From: Pirellulales bacterium
Lineage (GTDB): Bacteria; Planctomycetota; Planctomycetia; Pirellulales; Lacipirellulaceae
Direction of reading: 5' to 3'
NCBI GenBank assembly: GCA_022841705.1
Contig: JALHQZ010000003.1
Location: 1-64,000 of the forward strand
Length of the DNA stretch: 64,000 nt
The notes below the pieces were generated by a model. That model saw only the letters and a list, made by a program, of their open reading frames with translations. It did not search any database and was not told the origin of the DNA. Each line of letters opens with the position of its first letter. The stretch's first letter is position 1. A program made the position numbers and the translations under genes. Shown here piece after piece: positions 53,801 to 62,699 of this stretch.

Positions 53801-56800
53801 CGCTCGCCAGCTTGAACGTGCTCTTCGCTGTTCCGTTCGAGTTCAGCAGTAAGATATGGACCGCCCCGCGTTCCAAACCGCCCGTGTCATCGTTGCTCGC
53901 GCCCACCGCGAGGTCGGTGATCCCATCGCCATCCAAGTCTCCAAGCGGTGCTAAAGCTCCCCCGAATCGATCGATGTCGGCGAGCAGCGGACCGCCACCC
54001 AAGCCGTGGGCGATTTTTTGGCTAGCTTTCACTGTCCCATTGGAGTTCATCAGCAGCACATAGACGGCGCCTCGCAAGTTCCCCAAGGTACTGTCGCGAT
54101 CAGCCGCCACCGCCAAGTCGATCACGCCATCCCCATCAATATCGCCGAGGTTAGCGATCGAGCGTCCAAAATAGCTGCCGTTGGGGATAGCGGGGGCCCC
54201 ATTCTGACCGCTGCTGATCTTCTGGCGGGACTTAACGGAGCCATCGCTATTCAGATAGAGAATATGAACAGCCCCGACGCCCGTTCCTGACCCCGTCGAG
54301 ATAGCGCCCACCGCCAAATCGTTGACGCCATCGCCATCGAGATCGCCCAGTTTGGCGACGGAATCTCCGAATTGATCGCTATCGAGTAAGGCGGGGCCGC
54401 CATTGAGATTGTGAGCAATCAGCTTGGTGTTGGTGGGATTGATCGTACTGCCGGCCCGGCGGTTGATCGTCACTCGGTAATCTTCCACCTCTCCGTCGGC
54501 CGCGGCGCCCGTTGAGGAAGCAGCTGCGACATCCGTGCTGAAGCGGAACCGAGCATAGGTCGCGCCCGCACTGGTGGCTTCCGGAACTGCTGGGAAAGTG
54601 AGCGTGAAGACGCCACTCGCCGTTCCCGAAGCAACGGTCGTCAAGGCGCGCTCGGTGGTGTTATCGAAGACTCCGTCGCGATTGTAATCGATCCAGCCGT
54701 ACAGCGTGGCGCTCGCGCCCGTAAGATTCGTGGCTCGCAACGAGACGGTTGGGGCGGCGCCGATCGTCAAGATCAAATCCGAAGCGGGATGAACCACGCC
54801 ATCTTCGTCGTCCGGAAGCGCGGCGCTCGTATCGTCGGCCAAGGCCGCCGGATTCTGCAGCAAGCCGCTATCCACATCGACAGAAGCGCCCAGACGAATC
54901 CCCGCGACCACCGTATGGCGCGGGCCATTGTCCGTGAGTCGAGTGCGATAGTCGCCCCCAGCCGAACCCGCCGCGAGGTCAGGGGCATCTCCAAAGTCAG
55001 AAGGGGGAGGCGTCACCGTCACGCCGATCGTCTGCGAAGTCAGACCGCCAGCGCCGTCACTCGCTTGCAGCGTCACAATGTAAACATTGTCGCCGTTCGC
55101 ATCGGTCGGCGCCAAGAAGTTGGGTGGCGAAATGAACGACAGGACTCCGCCACTGGTGACGGTGAACTTACTTTGATCGGCACCCCCCACGATGGAAAAC
55201 GTGATCGCTTGCGCCGGAAGATCAGCATCGGTGGCCGTCGCGGTTAGCACGGCCGTCGTGTTTCCCGGCACGGAAGCCACATTCGACGAAGTGAAAACCG
55301 GATTGTTGTCGTTGACCGGCGTAACCTGAACACTAATGGTTTGGGTGGTGACCCCACCATTTCCGTCGCTGGCGAGCACAATCACCGAGTACAAATTGTC
55401 GCCATTGGAGTCAACCGGCGCCTCAAAATTCGGCGGCGCGACAAACGACAGCGCCCCGGTTGGACTCAGGTTGAACCGACTTTGATCGGCGCCGCCGACG
55501 ATGAGATAGCTGATTGTCTGCGTCGGCAGGTCGGCATCGGTCGCCGTCACCATTAGCACGGCGGTGGTATTCTCCGCGACGCTGGCCGCGTTGGTTGACG
55601 TGAAGACCGGACTGTTATCATTGACCGGGGTCACGGTGACCTGAATGGTTTGGGTGGAGCTACCACCGAGACCATCGCTCGCAGCAACAATGACTTGATA
55701 GACATTGTCCGAGTTGCTGTCGCTGGGCGATTCAAAGTTAGGCGGAGCAACAAACGACAGCGCTCCCCCGCTGGTGATTGTGAACTTGGTCTGGTCGACG
55801 CCGCCAGCGATCGAGAACGTTAGCGTTTGCGCCGGCAGGTCGGCGTCCGTCGCTGTTACCGTCAGCACCGTGGTGGCATTCTCAGCAACGCTCACGGTCG
55901 CCGAAGTTGTGAACACCGGCACATTGTCATTCAGGGGACTCACGCTGACTTGGAGAACTTGAGTGGCAATTCCTCCTACGCCGTCGGCCACCTGAACAGC
56001 GACGACATACACGTTGTCGAGGTTGGCATCGCCTGGCGCTTCATAATTGGGGGGGGCAATAAAACTCAATACTCCGCTCGGCGTGAGCGAGAACTTTGCT
56101 TGATCGGCGCCGCCCACGATCGAAAAAGTCAGCGGCTGCGCAGGGAGGTCGGCATCGGTCGCCGTGACAGTCGTCACGGCCGTCGCATTCTCGTTCACGA
56201 CCGCTGTGGAGCTGGATGTGATGACGGGATTGGTGTTGAGGTCGATCGAGAACAGCTCCACGCCCACTTCGGGACGGGAGCCGCTGACGAACACCCGATT
56301 CCCCACCCAGGTGATCGCTCGAGGATTCAATAGCGGCAGATTCCCCGGCAGCCGCACCGGGAGGGTACCGGCGTTGGTCCCGTCGCTCTTCCACAGCTCC
56401 TCGCCGGTCACGCCGTCGGTGGCGCTAAAGTAGAGCGTCCCCCCCACGTTCGTCAGGTAGCGGGGAAGGGCGCCACCAGCCCCGGGGTTGAGGTCCTTGA
56501 CAAGTACAGTGCCGGCGTTGGTGCCATCGCTCTTCCAGAGCTCTCGGCCGCTTACGCCGTCGACGGCACCGAAGTAGAGCGTTCCCCCCACATTCGTCAG
56601 GGAGCCAAGATAGCCGCCACTTCCCCCGGGGCGGATGTCTTTGACGAGCACGGTGCCGGCGTTGGTCCCGTCGCTCTTCCAGAGCTCAGCGCCGCTCACG
56701 CCGTCGGTGGCGCTAAAGTAGAGCGTTCCCCCCACGTTCGTCAGGTTTTGGGGAGAGGCGTATGATCCCCCGGAGTTGATGTTCTTGACGAGGACCGTGC

Positions 56801-57584
56801 CGGCGTCGGTTCCGTCGCTCTTCCAGAGCTCTCGGCCGCTTACACCGTCGGAGGCGCTAAAGTAAAGCGTCCCACCTACGTTCGTCAGGTAGCGGGGAAA
56901 AGCGCCGTTGGGACCGGAGATGATGTCCTTGACGCGCACGGTGCCGGCCGCAGTCCCGTCGCTCTTCCAGAGCTCGTAGCCGCTGCCGCCCTCGTAGCCG
57001 CTGCCGTCGGTGGCGCGGAAATAGAGCGTTCCCCCCACGTTCGTCAGGTCGCGGAGATTGGAAGAATTGGCCCCGGAGCGGATGTCTTTCACGCGCACGG
57101 TGCCGGCGTCGGTCCCGTCGCTCTTCCAGAGCTCGTCGCCGGTCACGCCGTCGGTGGCGCGGAAGTAGAGCGTTCCCCCCACGTTCGTCAGGTCGCGGGG
57201 ATAGCCGCTATCTACCCCGGGGATAATGTCCTTAACGCGTACGGTTCCGGCGTCGGTCCCGTCGCTCTTCCAGAGCTCGAAGCCGGTCGCGCCGTCGAGG
57301 GCGCGGAAGTAGAGCGTCCCCCCCACGTTTGTCAGGGAGTCGGGAAGGAAGACGTCCTTGACGCGTACGGTTCCGGCCGCGGTCCCGTCGCTCTTCCAGA
57401 GATCAACGCCGCTCCCGTTGTCGGCAGTGAAGAAATTTGTTGCGCCCACGGCGACGACAAAACTGGGATTGCTACCCGGGGCGCCAGGGTTGATGTCGCG
57501 CACCAGCTCGAGATCCCCCGCCAGCATGGTGCGGTCTTCGAGCCGCTCGCAATGGAGCTTGCGGGCGCGACGGCGACGAGACAT
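50826..57584 (-). CDS. Giant multidomain surface protein (ELWKSDGT, cadherin-like, GEVED, FG-GAP, dockerin)
   Basis: The ATG at 57584 follows GGAGA; product 2252 residues. Order: an Arg-rich start with the planctomycete LEDRTMLA export motif; eight ELWKSDGTxAGT repeats (a beta-propeller); four cadherin-like repeats (about 105 residues each); a GEVED domain with FGDAPD and DGEVEDYR; six FG-GAP/integrin-like calcium repeats (GDLDGDGVxDLAVGA); and six more cadherin-like repeats. A dockerin-like pair (GDYNSDNTVDSADYTVWRD, GLIDPADYAVW) and a unique tail of about 100 residues ending TVTELRTWRG follow. It is probably an adhesin or matrix protein requiring calcium. The tail recurs in the remnant at 57906. 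Confidence 0.9.
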   Translation of the reverse strand: MSRRRRARKLHCERLEDRTMLAGDLELVRDINPGAPGSNPSFVVAVGATNFFTADNGSGVDLWKSDGTAAGTVRVKDVFLPDSLTNVGGTLYFRALDGATGFELWKSDGTDAGTVRVKDIIPGVDSGYPRDLTNVGGTLYFRATDGVTGDELWKSDGTDAGTVRVKDIRSGANSSNLRDLTNVGGTLYFRATDGSGYEGGSGYELWKSDGTAAGTVRVKDIISGPNGAFPRYLTNVGGTLYFSASDGVSGRELWKSDGTDAGTVLVKNINSGGSYASPQNLTNVGGTLYFSATDGVSGAELWKSDGTNAGTVLVKDIRPGGSGGYLGSLTNVGGTLYFGAVDGVSGRELWKSDGTNAGTVLVKDLNPGAGGALPRYLTNVGGTLYFSATDGVTGEELWKSDGTNAGTLPVRLPGNLPLLNPRAITWVGNRVFVSGSRPEVGVELFSIDLNTNPVITSSSTAVVNENATAVTTVTATDADLPAQPLTFSIVGGADQAKFSLTPSGVLSFIAPPNYEAPGDANLDNVYVVAVQVADGVGGIATQVLQVSVSPLNDNVPVFTTSATVSVAENATTVLTVTATDADLPAQTLTFSIAGGVDQTKFTITSGGALSFVAPPNFESPSDSNSDNVYQVIVAASDGLGGSSTQTIQVTVTPVNDNSPVFTSTNAASVAENTTAVLMVTATDADLPTQTISYLIVGGADQSRFNLSPTGALSFVAPPNFEAPVDSNGDNLYSVIVLASDGNGGVTTQTISVQVTPVNDNNPVFTSSNVASVPGNTTAVLTATATDADLPAQAITFSIVGGADQSKFTVTSGGVLSFISPPNFLAPTDANGDNVYIVTLQASDGAGGLTSQTIGVTVTPPPSDFGDAPDLAAGSAGGDYRTRLTDNGPRHTVVAGIRLGASVDVDSGLLQNPAALADDTSAALPDDEDGVVHPASDLILTIGAAPTVSLRATNLTGASATLYGWIDYNRDGVFDNTTERALTTVASGTASGVFTLTFPAVPEATSAGATYARFRFSTDVAAASSTGAAADGEVEDYRVTINRRAGSTINPTNTKLIAHNLNGGPALLDSDQFGDSVAKLGDLDGDGVNDLAVGAISTGSGTGVGAVHILYLNSDGSVKSRQKISSGQNGAPAIPNGSYFGRSIANLGDIDGDGVIDLAVAADRDSTLGNLRGAVYVLLMNSNGTVKASQKIAHGLGGGPLLADIDRFGGALAPLGDLDGDGITDLAVGASNDDTGGLERGAVHILLLNSNGTAKSTFKLASGSHPGLTLANNDYFGGSVSSLGDLDGDGVTELAVGAWGDDSGGAGNGAVYVLFLNSNGSIKNLQKISDGTGGGPILAANDFFGSSLESVGDLDGDGVTDLAAGARYDDTGGPNRGAVYMLLLNANGTVKKADKIGSNVGGGPALNDGDIFGRSMAVLGDLNGDGVVEMAFSAERGDIGGPNRGGVYVASLKSFNNNPVITSPATANVAENTTSVLTVTASDPDVPVQLLTFSIFGGADQAKFAITSGGVLTFLTPPNFEAPTDGNGDNQYEVVVQVSDSEGGATTQSLLVSVTPTNDNLPVFTSANVASVAENTTAVLTVTATDADLPGQSLAFSLVGGADQAKFSITSGGVLSFVTGPDFEAPTDANSDNIYQVVVAANDGLGGSSTQSIQVTVTSVNDNVPVFTSTNAATVAENTTAVLTVTATDADLPAQSLSYLIFGGADQAKFAITSGGVLTFVTPPDFEVPTDANGNNQYEVVVQVSDSEGGATTQSLLVTVTPVNDNNPVFTSLDTASVAENTTAVLTVTATDADLPGQALTYSLVGGADQAKFSITSGGVLSFVTGPDFEAPTDANSDNIYQVIVAANDGFGGSSTQTIQVTVTSVNDNGPEFTSPDVVSVPENATSVIQLVASDADLPAQTVSFSIVGGADRTRFSLTPGGALSFVTPPNFEAPTDANLDNSYVVIVQASDGAFSDLQALIVNVSPVNEFAPVITSAAAVNVAENTTAVLTVTATDADLPGQALTYSLVGGVDQAKFTISPSGQLAFLGAPDFEIPTDADTNNTYLVTVRVSDGSLSSTQDVTVTVTDVFDPLLGDYNSDNTVDSADYTVWRDTLGQSVPALTGADGSGNGLIDPADYAVWVANFGQSRSFAASAVSVSVGELAESEIAASVELSNPKDDLFRALSGAAEITTALPRHAEGIRLTPGRSRSDLLLQALDCEAHTWPQSRDRVLDEVFAEMGADRRNSTRTVTELRTWRGLQRATLKFPPHRH

Positions 57585-57806
57585 GGCGGCAAATCTCCAA
57601 AGAAAGGAAAAGCAAATCCCGTACCTGCACACAAGTACGACCAGTCCTAACTAGAGGGCCAAGCAAGCTTTGGCCCCGTCTATCGATACCATCAAATTAC
57701 CAAACGCGATTCCGAAATTGTACTACCGCCCAGATCTTTCTCGGGCCCGAGTGGATCCGGTGCAAGGGAGTTCTCTGACCAACTTATTTCACTATGGAGG
57801 TTCAAC

Positions 57807-58049
57807 ATGGACAACGGGTTAATTCCCGACCAGCAAACAATCGATACCTTCTTCGACTTTCTCGCCCGCATGACCGCCGAGCGTCACGCCAACTTGCTAT
57901 CAAGATCAATGTCCATGGAGTGGCAACTTAAAGGCTGCTCGCTGAAGTCCTCGCCAGGCTCGAAGCTCTGTTACAGTCGGAATCGACACTCGCGCCCAAG
58001 TAGAGGGTGGTTTGGATCGTATCAATCGTATGCCGCGGACCATTGCTAA
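57807..58049 (+). pseudogene. Broken small plus-strand gene
   Basis: An ATG at 57807 with a strong GGAGG site 7 nt upstream starts a sensible 33-residue protein (MDNGLIPDQQTIDTFFDFLARM, then TAERHANLLSR). From 57901 onward the sequence is the reversed 3' end of the remnant surface-protein gene. The frame continues to 58049 only as antisense of that remnant. The strong ribosome site suggests a real gene whose 3' part was lost by rearrangement. No family was recognised. Confidence 0.4.
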
Positions 58050-58233
58050 CCAGCAACGTCTCGTAGTTGTTGTTCGCAGTCCCAACTCCCACGTCGGGCG
58101 CATCGCCAAAGTCCGACGCCAGAACGCGTCGATCTTCGAGCGTGTCAAACCTCGGGATTCTTCCCGCCGATTTCCGCTTCCGATCCCGCTTGGTCGCTTC
58201 ACTCCGCTTCGAACGCCACTTAGACCGCTTCAT
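57906..58233 (-). pseudogene. Internally deleted surface-protein gene remnant
   Basis: The 5' end (ATG 58233) encodes a basic start, FDTLEDRRVLAS and SDFGDAPDVGVGTANNNYETL with NGPRHTI and LYLGASVDSD, matching the LEDR motif and GEVED start of the giant gene at 50826. Right after SVDSD the sequence jumps to DNA matching the giant gene's 3' end: 57901-57986 is about 80% identical to 50821-50906, including a TELRAWRGLQRA tail. The two parts are in different frames, so the join is a deletion with frameshift. It is not a functional gene. Confidence 0.7.
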
Positions 58234-58803
58234 GTTGGCCCCTGCCCAGAAGATGAGAATACCGGCGAGAACATGTACTATTTGTCTGTAGGTCTTAGCA
58301 AGCTCCACTGAATTGTCAATCACGCGAACGCGGGGGGGTGCAACCGAAACCGCTTTCAAGAGCCCAGTGTTTGTTTTCGCGATGCTGAGTAAACCCCTTC
58401 ACTTTTGAGGTGCAGTGCGAACCTCGCCGAAACGGCGTGCATTCGTCACTTTCGAGAGTATTTATCGGAAACGACAGCACTGCGGAGTCGCACCGGGCGA
58501 CTCCCGGAGGCAGCGGGCGCCGAAATTGAAGAGAAGAATATCTTCAATCAAAGCGGTAGGGCGGTGGCGTTCTTCTCACGAAATCACCCACCTCTAACAT
58601 CATCCTGCGAGCGCAACTCTTTGAGTCCGGCGCGGGTCGCGCTCTACTTGGCTGGTTGCGTACCTGATGCTACTTCGGCAATCGGAGCGGTTTGAGGGAA
58701 TCGGTCCCGCAGGTAACATATCGATGTCATTTTCACTCTGGTGGCAAACGTACAACTGCTAGGTCCAAAGCACTTAGGTTGAAATCAACTCTTGAGCGAC
58801 ATC
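58234..58803. other. 570-nt gap without a recognisable gene
   Basis: Only short unsupported reading frames occur. It lies between the surface-protein remnant and the end of the TolQ-type operon. No clear promoter, terminator hairpin or repeat was identified. Confidence 0.5.
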
Positions 58804-59688
58804 CTACTGTACCTGAGGGTCCTTGGCTCCAGATTCGACAACTCCGTCCCCTTCCGTCTGGAGCAAGATTCTGCAATCGTAATCTTGATCCGTGAGGTAA
58901 GTCCTCAGTTCCTTGAAATGCTCAAATGAATCATCCCACACGATTGCCGTTATGTGGTAATCATTTGCGGAAATGACCTGAATCGCATTTATCGCGGCGG
59001 GTGAAAGGCGACCGGAAGTCAATATTTCTGTGCCAGCGAACGGCTTGGGCGTCAGGACTAAGAAGTTCCCCTCCGTGCCGATCACAGTAAAGTCATCAAG
59101 GTTGGCTCGGCCGTCTATCCGGTTGACGTACAATCGCCCATATCGAACTGTGATAGCGAATTCGCTCTTACTCGCACTCCGTTCCTCCGGAAACGGCGAG
59201 TTAACTTCGCGTGAGGCTCGTTCCGCCTTCAGTCGTTCCTCAACCATCGCGATTTCTTGCTTCTTGCGCTCAAGGTCTTGCTCGATGTTGCGATCAGTAC
59301 GGACGATTTCTTCGCGCGAAGCGTCGGCGTTCGCCTTTTGCTCCTGGTTTTGCTGTCGTTGGAGGCGCAACTGATCGCGCTGGGCGCGGAGCGTTACCAA
59401 TTCTTGAACAATCTGCTTGAGCTCGGGATCGGCGAGTCGCCCGACGAGTTCCTTGGCAATAGCGCTTTTCTCTAGTATCTCGCGGCGGGCAATCAGCTCG
59501 GCAAGCTCTTTTGCTCGGGACGGTTTCGGAATGGTTTCAACTGGGGCCGCGACGTTCAGCGCGGCGGAGTTTTTCAGCAGCACCGTGACCATAATTGCAA
59601 GAAATACGATTCCACCAAACGCGTTGGTGATCGTGTCGAGCAACAAGTCGAGACTGTCGCCATCGGCGGAGCGTTTTCGGCGGCCCAT
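58804..59688 (-). CDS. ExbD/MotB-like single-pass membrane protein with coiled coil, copy 2
   Basis: A 294-residue protein. One transmembrane helix (about 15-42: LLLDTITNAFGGIVFLAIMVTVLL) carries an Asp near its cytoplasmic side, as in ExbD, TolR and MotB plug helices. A long Glu/Arg/Gln coiled coil (about 60-165) and a C-terminal alpha/beta domain (about 175-290: FAITVRYGRLYVNRIDG, YHITAIVWDDSFEHF) follow. It starts 2 nt after the stop of the next ExbD-like gene. With the TolQ-like channel it probably forms an ion-driven complex; this second copy may act as the stator arm or load domain. Confidence 0.75.
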   Translation of the reverse strand: MGRRKRSADGDSLDLLLDTITNAFGGIVFLAIMVTVLLKNSAALNVAAPVETIPKPSRAKELAELIARREILEKSAIAKELVGRLADPELKQIVQELVTLRAQRDQLRLQRQQNQEQKANADASREEIVRTDRNIEQDLERKKQEIAMVEERLKAERASREVNSPFPEERSASKSEFAITVRYGRLYVNRIDGRANLDDFTVIGTEGNFLVLTPKPFAGTEILTSGRLSPAAINAIQVISANDYHITAIVWDDSFEHFKELRTYLTDQDYDCRILLQTEGDGVVESGAKDPQVQ

Positions 59689-59690
59689 CG

Positions 59691-60500
59691 CTAGCCGGCT
59701 CCTTTCTCAGGATCGATTGCGAGGCTTGAGTCCGGCAGGACATCGAAGCCCCGTGAATAGCCATCGCTTTTAACTTTTTCGTAGAGCTCATTAAAGGCAT
59801 CGACTGCGCCGGGGTGAACGATCATCACCACGCGCACCGAGTCTGTTGAGTTCTGGCGGATGGCGGCCATGATCTTGTCGACTCGGCCGAGGCCCGATGC
59901 CCGCAGCGGTGGACGTTCCACTCCCGCGGGAGCGAGCAAGATTTCTTCGGCGAAGAGTTCGACCAGCAGAACACGCCTGCCTTGGGAGTCGGGGACGTTA
60001 TAGAAGACGCGCTGGGAGTTTTCGAGCTCGGTCAATTCCTGCTCCAAAGCGGCCAGTAATGACTCAACTTGTTCGAGCTCTTTACGCTCGCTGCTGCGGG
60101 CCTCGGACTGGGCGCTCGCGGCGGCGGCAGAATCTTGGGCCGACTCAGCCTCGGCGGCTGATTGTGAAACGGCGACTTGCAGGCGGGCGATTTCGGCCTG
60201 GAGTTCTTTCCGGGCCTGCTCGGCTGACTGGTTGGTGTAGGTGGCGAACTCGGGGAGTTCTTCACTCACGTCTCCTTGCAGCTGCTCCAGCTTCGCGATT
60301 TGCTGCAGTTCGGCATCGATCTCTTCGTCGAACGATTCGGAAGGATGGGGGGTTGGTTGAGATTTCTGATTGACAACTCGCTGAGACAGTTCCACGGCGA
60401 TCAGCAGCGTGATGAGCACGAAGATTCCCGTGACCGAGGTGATGATGTCCTGGAACGAGAAGAGCGACAGTGGTGAGCCGGTGAACTTGCGCTTACCCAT
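59691..60500 (-). CDS. ExbD/MotB-like single-pass membrane protein, copy 1
   Basis: A 269-residue protein with one transmembrane helix (about 14-38: FSFQDIITSVTGIFVLITLLIAVEL) bearing the ExbD-type Asp in its first turn. A coiled coil (about 60-160) and a C-terminal domain (VLLVELFAEEILLAP, DSVRVVMIVHPGAVDAFNELYEKV) follow. It overlaps the TolQ stop by 8 nt. The FQDIITSVTGI helix is common in unassigned bacterial MotA/TolQ operons. It likely sits in the inner membrane with the C-terminus in the periplasm. Confidence 0.8.
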   Translation of the reverse strand: MGKRKFTGSPLSLFSFQDIITSVTGIFVLITLLIAVELSQRVVNQKSQPTPHPSESFDEEIDAELQQIAKLEQLQGDVSEELPEFATYTNQSAEQARKELQAEIARLQVAVSQSAAEAESAQDSAAAASAQSEARSSERKELEQVESLLAALEQELTELENSQRVFYNVPDSQGRRVLLVELFAEEILLAPAGVERPPLRASGLGRVDKIMAAIRQNSTDSVRVVMIVHPGAVDAFNELYEKVKSDGYSRGFDVLPDSSLAIDPEKGAG

Positions 60501-61374
60501 GATCGTCGAACGGGGTTAGGCGCAAGCGGTTGACGATATGCCGATGGCAGTACTCGGTGCAGTCGTCCAAAAACTCTTCCTCGGACTTATGCGAGAATGT
60601 CATCCACATTTGCAGAAACAAAGCGGCCACGAGCGCCAGCGAGGTCGTATCAAAGGCGGTCGAGAGGCCCGCTGTGACACCCTTGAGCGACCCCGTAATC
60701 TCGCTCATATCCTTGGCTGAATTGAGCACTTCTCCGAACCCGCCAATTGCAGAAGACAGCCCCAGCACGGTACCGATGAAGCCGAGCACGGGAATCGCCC
60801 AAATCAGCCCGCGGATGAGCGAGTAGCTCGATTCCATAATCGACTCATCTTGGTCGCCTTGGCTGCGCAGGATTTCATCGACATCCGTCACGCGCCCTAG
60901 GTTCCGCAGATTCGCGAGCGCGACGGCGATGCGATTGAACAAAATGAAGTGCTTGGGGTCATCGACTGCTTGGTAGATTCGATTAGTGACCTGCTCTACG
61001 GTCGCGGGTGAAAGGACAAAGTCGTGGGCTTCAGGGACCACCACCCGCTGCAGCGCTTTGCGTTGCAACGCGATCTTGCGGTTCTTAATAAGTAACAGCA
61101 TCACGCACCACGACGCGGCGAATACGGTGGCGTATTGGGTGGGGCCCCGCTCGCAGAAGTATGCCACGATGCTGCTAAACCGCTCAGGCAACGCGGCCAT
61201 GATGCCAAAGATTGCTGCGGTAAGCGCCGCGGCGAGGATGGCGGCGACCAGCGAATTAACGCGCGTGTACCGCGAGCCCGGAAGGCCCCAGCGGGCTTCA
61301 GGGTCGGTGCGGAGCCAAGCTAAAACTGGAGGGGTACGAGTCATTGAAATGGATGGAGACTTCTCTAGATTCAT
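60493..61374 (-). CDS. MotA/TolQ/ExbB-type proton-channel protein
   Basis: A 293-residue membrane protein with hydrophobic segments near 43-65, 82-98, 190-210 and 235-255. The family core is IPVLGFIGTVLGLSSAIGGF and LKGVTAGLSTAFDTTSLALVAA, the conserved ExbB/TolQ/MotA channel helices. The partner proteins with single Asp-bearing helices follow directly. It begins 8 nt after the GYF-protease stop with GGAAGTAG as ribosome site. The complex should use the ion gradient to do mechanical work; the load is not known. It resembles the membrane motor of Zorya-type systems, but no Zorya helicase or nuclease is visible here. Confidence 0.88.
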   Translation of the reverse strand: MNLEKSPSISMTRTPPVLAWLRTDPEARWGLPGSRYTRVNSLVAAILAAALTAAIFGIMAALPERFSSIVAYFCERGPTQYATVFAASWCVMLLLIKNRKIALQRKALQRVVVPEAHDFVLSPATVEQVTNRIYQAVDDPKHFILFNRIAVALANLRNLGRVTDVDEILRSQGDQDESIMESSYSLIRGLIWAIPVLGFIGTVLGLSSAIGGFGEVLNSAKDMSEITGSLKGVTAGLSTAFDTTSLALVAALFLQMWMTFSHKSEEEFLDDCTEYCHRHIVNRLRLTPFDDHG

Positions 61375-61382
61375 CGATAACT

Positions 61383-62690
61383 CTACTTCCAGGATGCGAT
61401 ATCGGGAAACCGTTGCTCGGTAACTTCAGCGATCTCGGCGATCGAGAAAGCGTAGTTCTCTCCCGGAGTTGCGACGAAGCCTTCCGAGCCGGCTGAATCA
61501 AGAACATTCGCGCCACGCTGTTCTGTGTTGATTCCGATAACGCTACCCGTGGAGTCGATCAGCGGTCCGCCTGAGTTACCTGGGCTGATCGCTGCGCCGT
61601 GAATGATCCAATTCACTCCTGAGTCAACCCGTAGATTCGAAACGTTCCCTACTGTCTGGTTGAGAGCATCGTTAAAGTGATCGTAGGAGGCGTCCAGGCT
61701 GCTGACTAGGCAATCGTCAAAGCTATCAAGTTTCGGATCGGGTTGCTGAATTCCAGGGAAGCCAAGCGCGATGACGGGGTCTCGCTTGTTAGGCAACGAT
61801 GTCCTAAGCAAGCGAAAGTAAGGTAACGGTCGATCTGCCTCAACTTGCAAGCAGGCAAAATCACATTCGTTATTACGGTTCTTATGAACGAGATTTGCCT
61901 TAAAGTAGTGCCCATTGATTAGGACATAGTACGCTTGAGTGTGGGCAATTTCCAGTTCCGTTAATCCCTTATCAATTGTCGATGCGCTCTTTGAATCAAA
62001 AGAAATCACGTGACGATTTGTGAAAAGTAACCCCTCAGGTGACACAGCGAAAGTTGTACCGTGTCCAAGATGCAGAAAGAAATCGCCTTTTTCCGTCGTC
62101 CATTCATAACCCTTTAGGACAACGAACACGGCATCTTCAATCCGTGGATCATCGGGGCTTGTGATGTACGGTTTCGGCGATAACCGCCATGCTGCGTAGC
62201 CGATGCCAGCAATCAGCGCAAGACTTGCAGCGATGATCGCCAATGTTTTTCGCACTCCAGACTTTTGCGATTTCGTGTTCCCCGCGGACAACACTTGCAA
62301 AGCTGGCCGCCAATCGGCCATTCCCTCGCGCCAGACGAGCGTTGCATCGTTGATCTCACCGACCTTCGCCAGTGAAGAGAGTTCCAACCACGAGACGGGC
62401 CCAATCCGCTGACCGCCTAATGAGTAGTACCACTGCGAACGATCTGCTCCGGCGCCACCCAGTGAAGTTGCGGAAGCAGAATCGTCGGGTTCTAGAATTG
62501 GCTCCTCCTTAGCAGTTTTTTTCGGCGGGAAGATTGAAGTGAGCTCCCGCGCCGGAAACCAAGTCGTCCCGTCGCTCGACAGTTCGTGCATCCGCGTGAG
62601 CTGGCCCTTCTGCGCGAGGGCTTTGAGTTTCTCCTCCGGGTACGGCCCACCAACGCGGCCACGGTGACGAAGATAGTAATGTTCGGCCAT
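61383..62690 (-). CDS. Membrane-bound trypsin-like serine protease with two GYF_2 domains
   Basis: A 435-residue protein. Two GYF_2-like domains come first (5-53: YYLRHRGRVGGPYPEEKL; 86-135: WYYSLGGQRIGPVSWLELSSL). A transmembrane helix (about 149-166) and a trypsin-fold protease domain follow. The triad is His227 in LLFTNRHV, Asp277 in ECDFACLQ and Ser373 in SPGNSGGPL. GYF_2 domains bind proline-rich peptides and face the cytoplasm, so the protease is probably periplasmic. It lies 9 nt after the large upstream gene and 8 nt before the channel gene. It may be activated by, or act on, the motor complex. Confidence 0.88.
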   Translation of the reverse strand: MAEHYYLRHRGRVGGPYPEEKLKALAQKGQLTRMHELSSDGTTWFPARELTSIFPPKKTAKEEPILEPDDSASATSLGGAGADRSQWYYSLGGQRIGPVSWLELSSLAKVGEINDATLVWREGMADWRPALQVLSAGNTKSQKSGVRKTLAIIAASLALIAGIGYAAWRLSPKPYITSPDDPRIEDAVFVVLKGYEWTTEKGDFFLHLGHGTTFAVSPEGLLFTNRHVISFDSKSASTIDKGLTELEIAHTQAYYVLINGHYFKANLVHKNRNNECDFACLQVEADRPLPYFRLLRTSLPNKRDPVIALGFPGIQQPDPKLDSFDDCLVSSLDASYDHFNDALNQTVGNVSNLRVDSGVNWIIHGAAISPGNSGGPLIDSTGSVIGINTEQRGANVLDSAGSEGFVATPGENYAFSIAEIAEVTEQRFPDIASWK

Positions 62691-62699
62691 CGCGGGCGA

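Noticed and set aside
56400..57400. Regular repeats of about 140 nt that could be taken for a CRISPR array or satellite DNA
   Set aside because: They encode in-frame ELWKSDGT blades of the giant surface protein; spacing and unit length do not fit CRISPR.
58405..58695. A 96-codon plus-strand frame in the gap before the motor operon
   Set aside because: No ribosome site, no recognisable motif and several overlapping alternatives of equal length.
58804..61374. Zorya anti-phage system
   Set aside because: The channel and Asp-helix partners fit a motor, but no ZorC, ZorD or ZorE-like gene is present and a serine protease takes that place.
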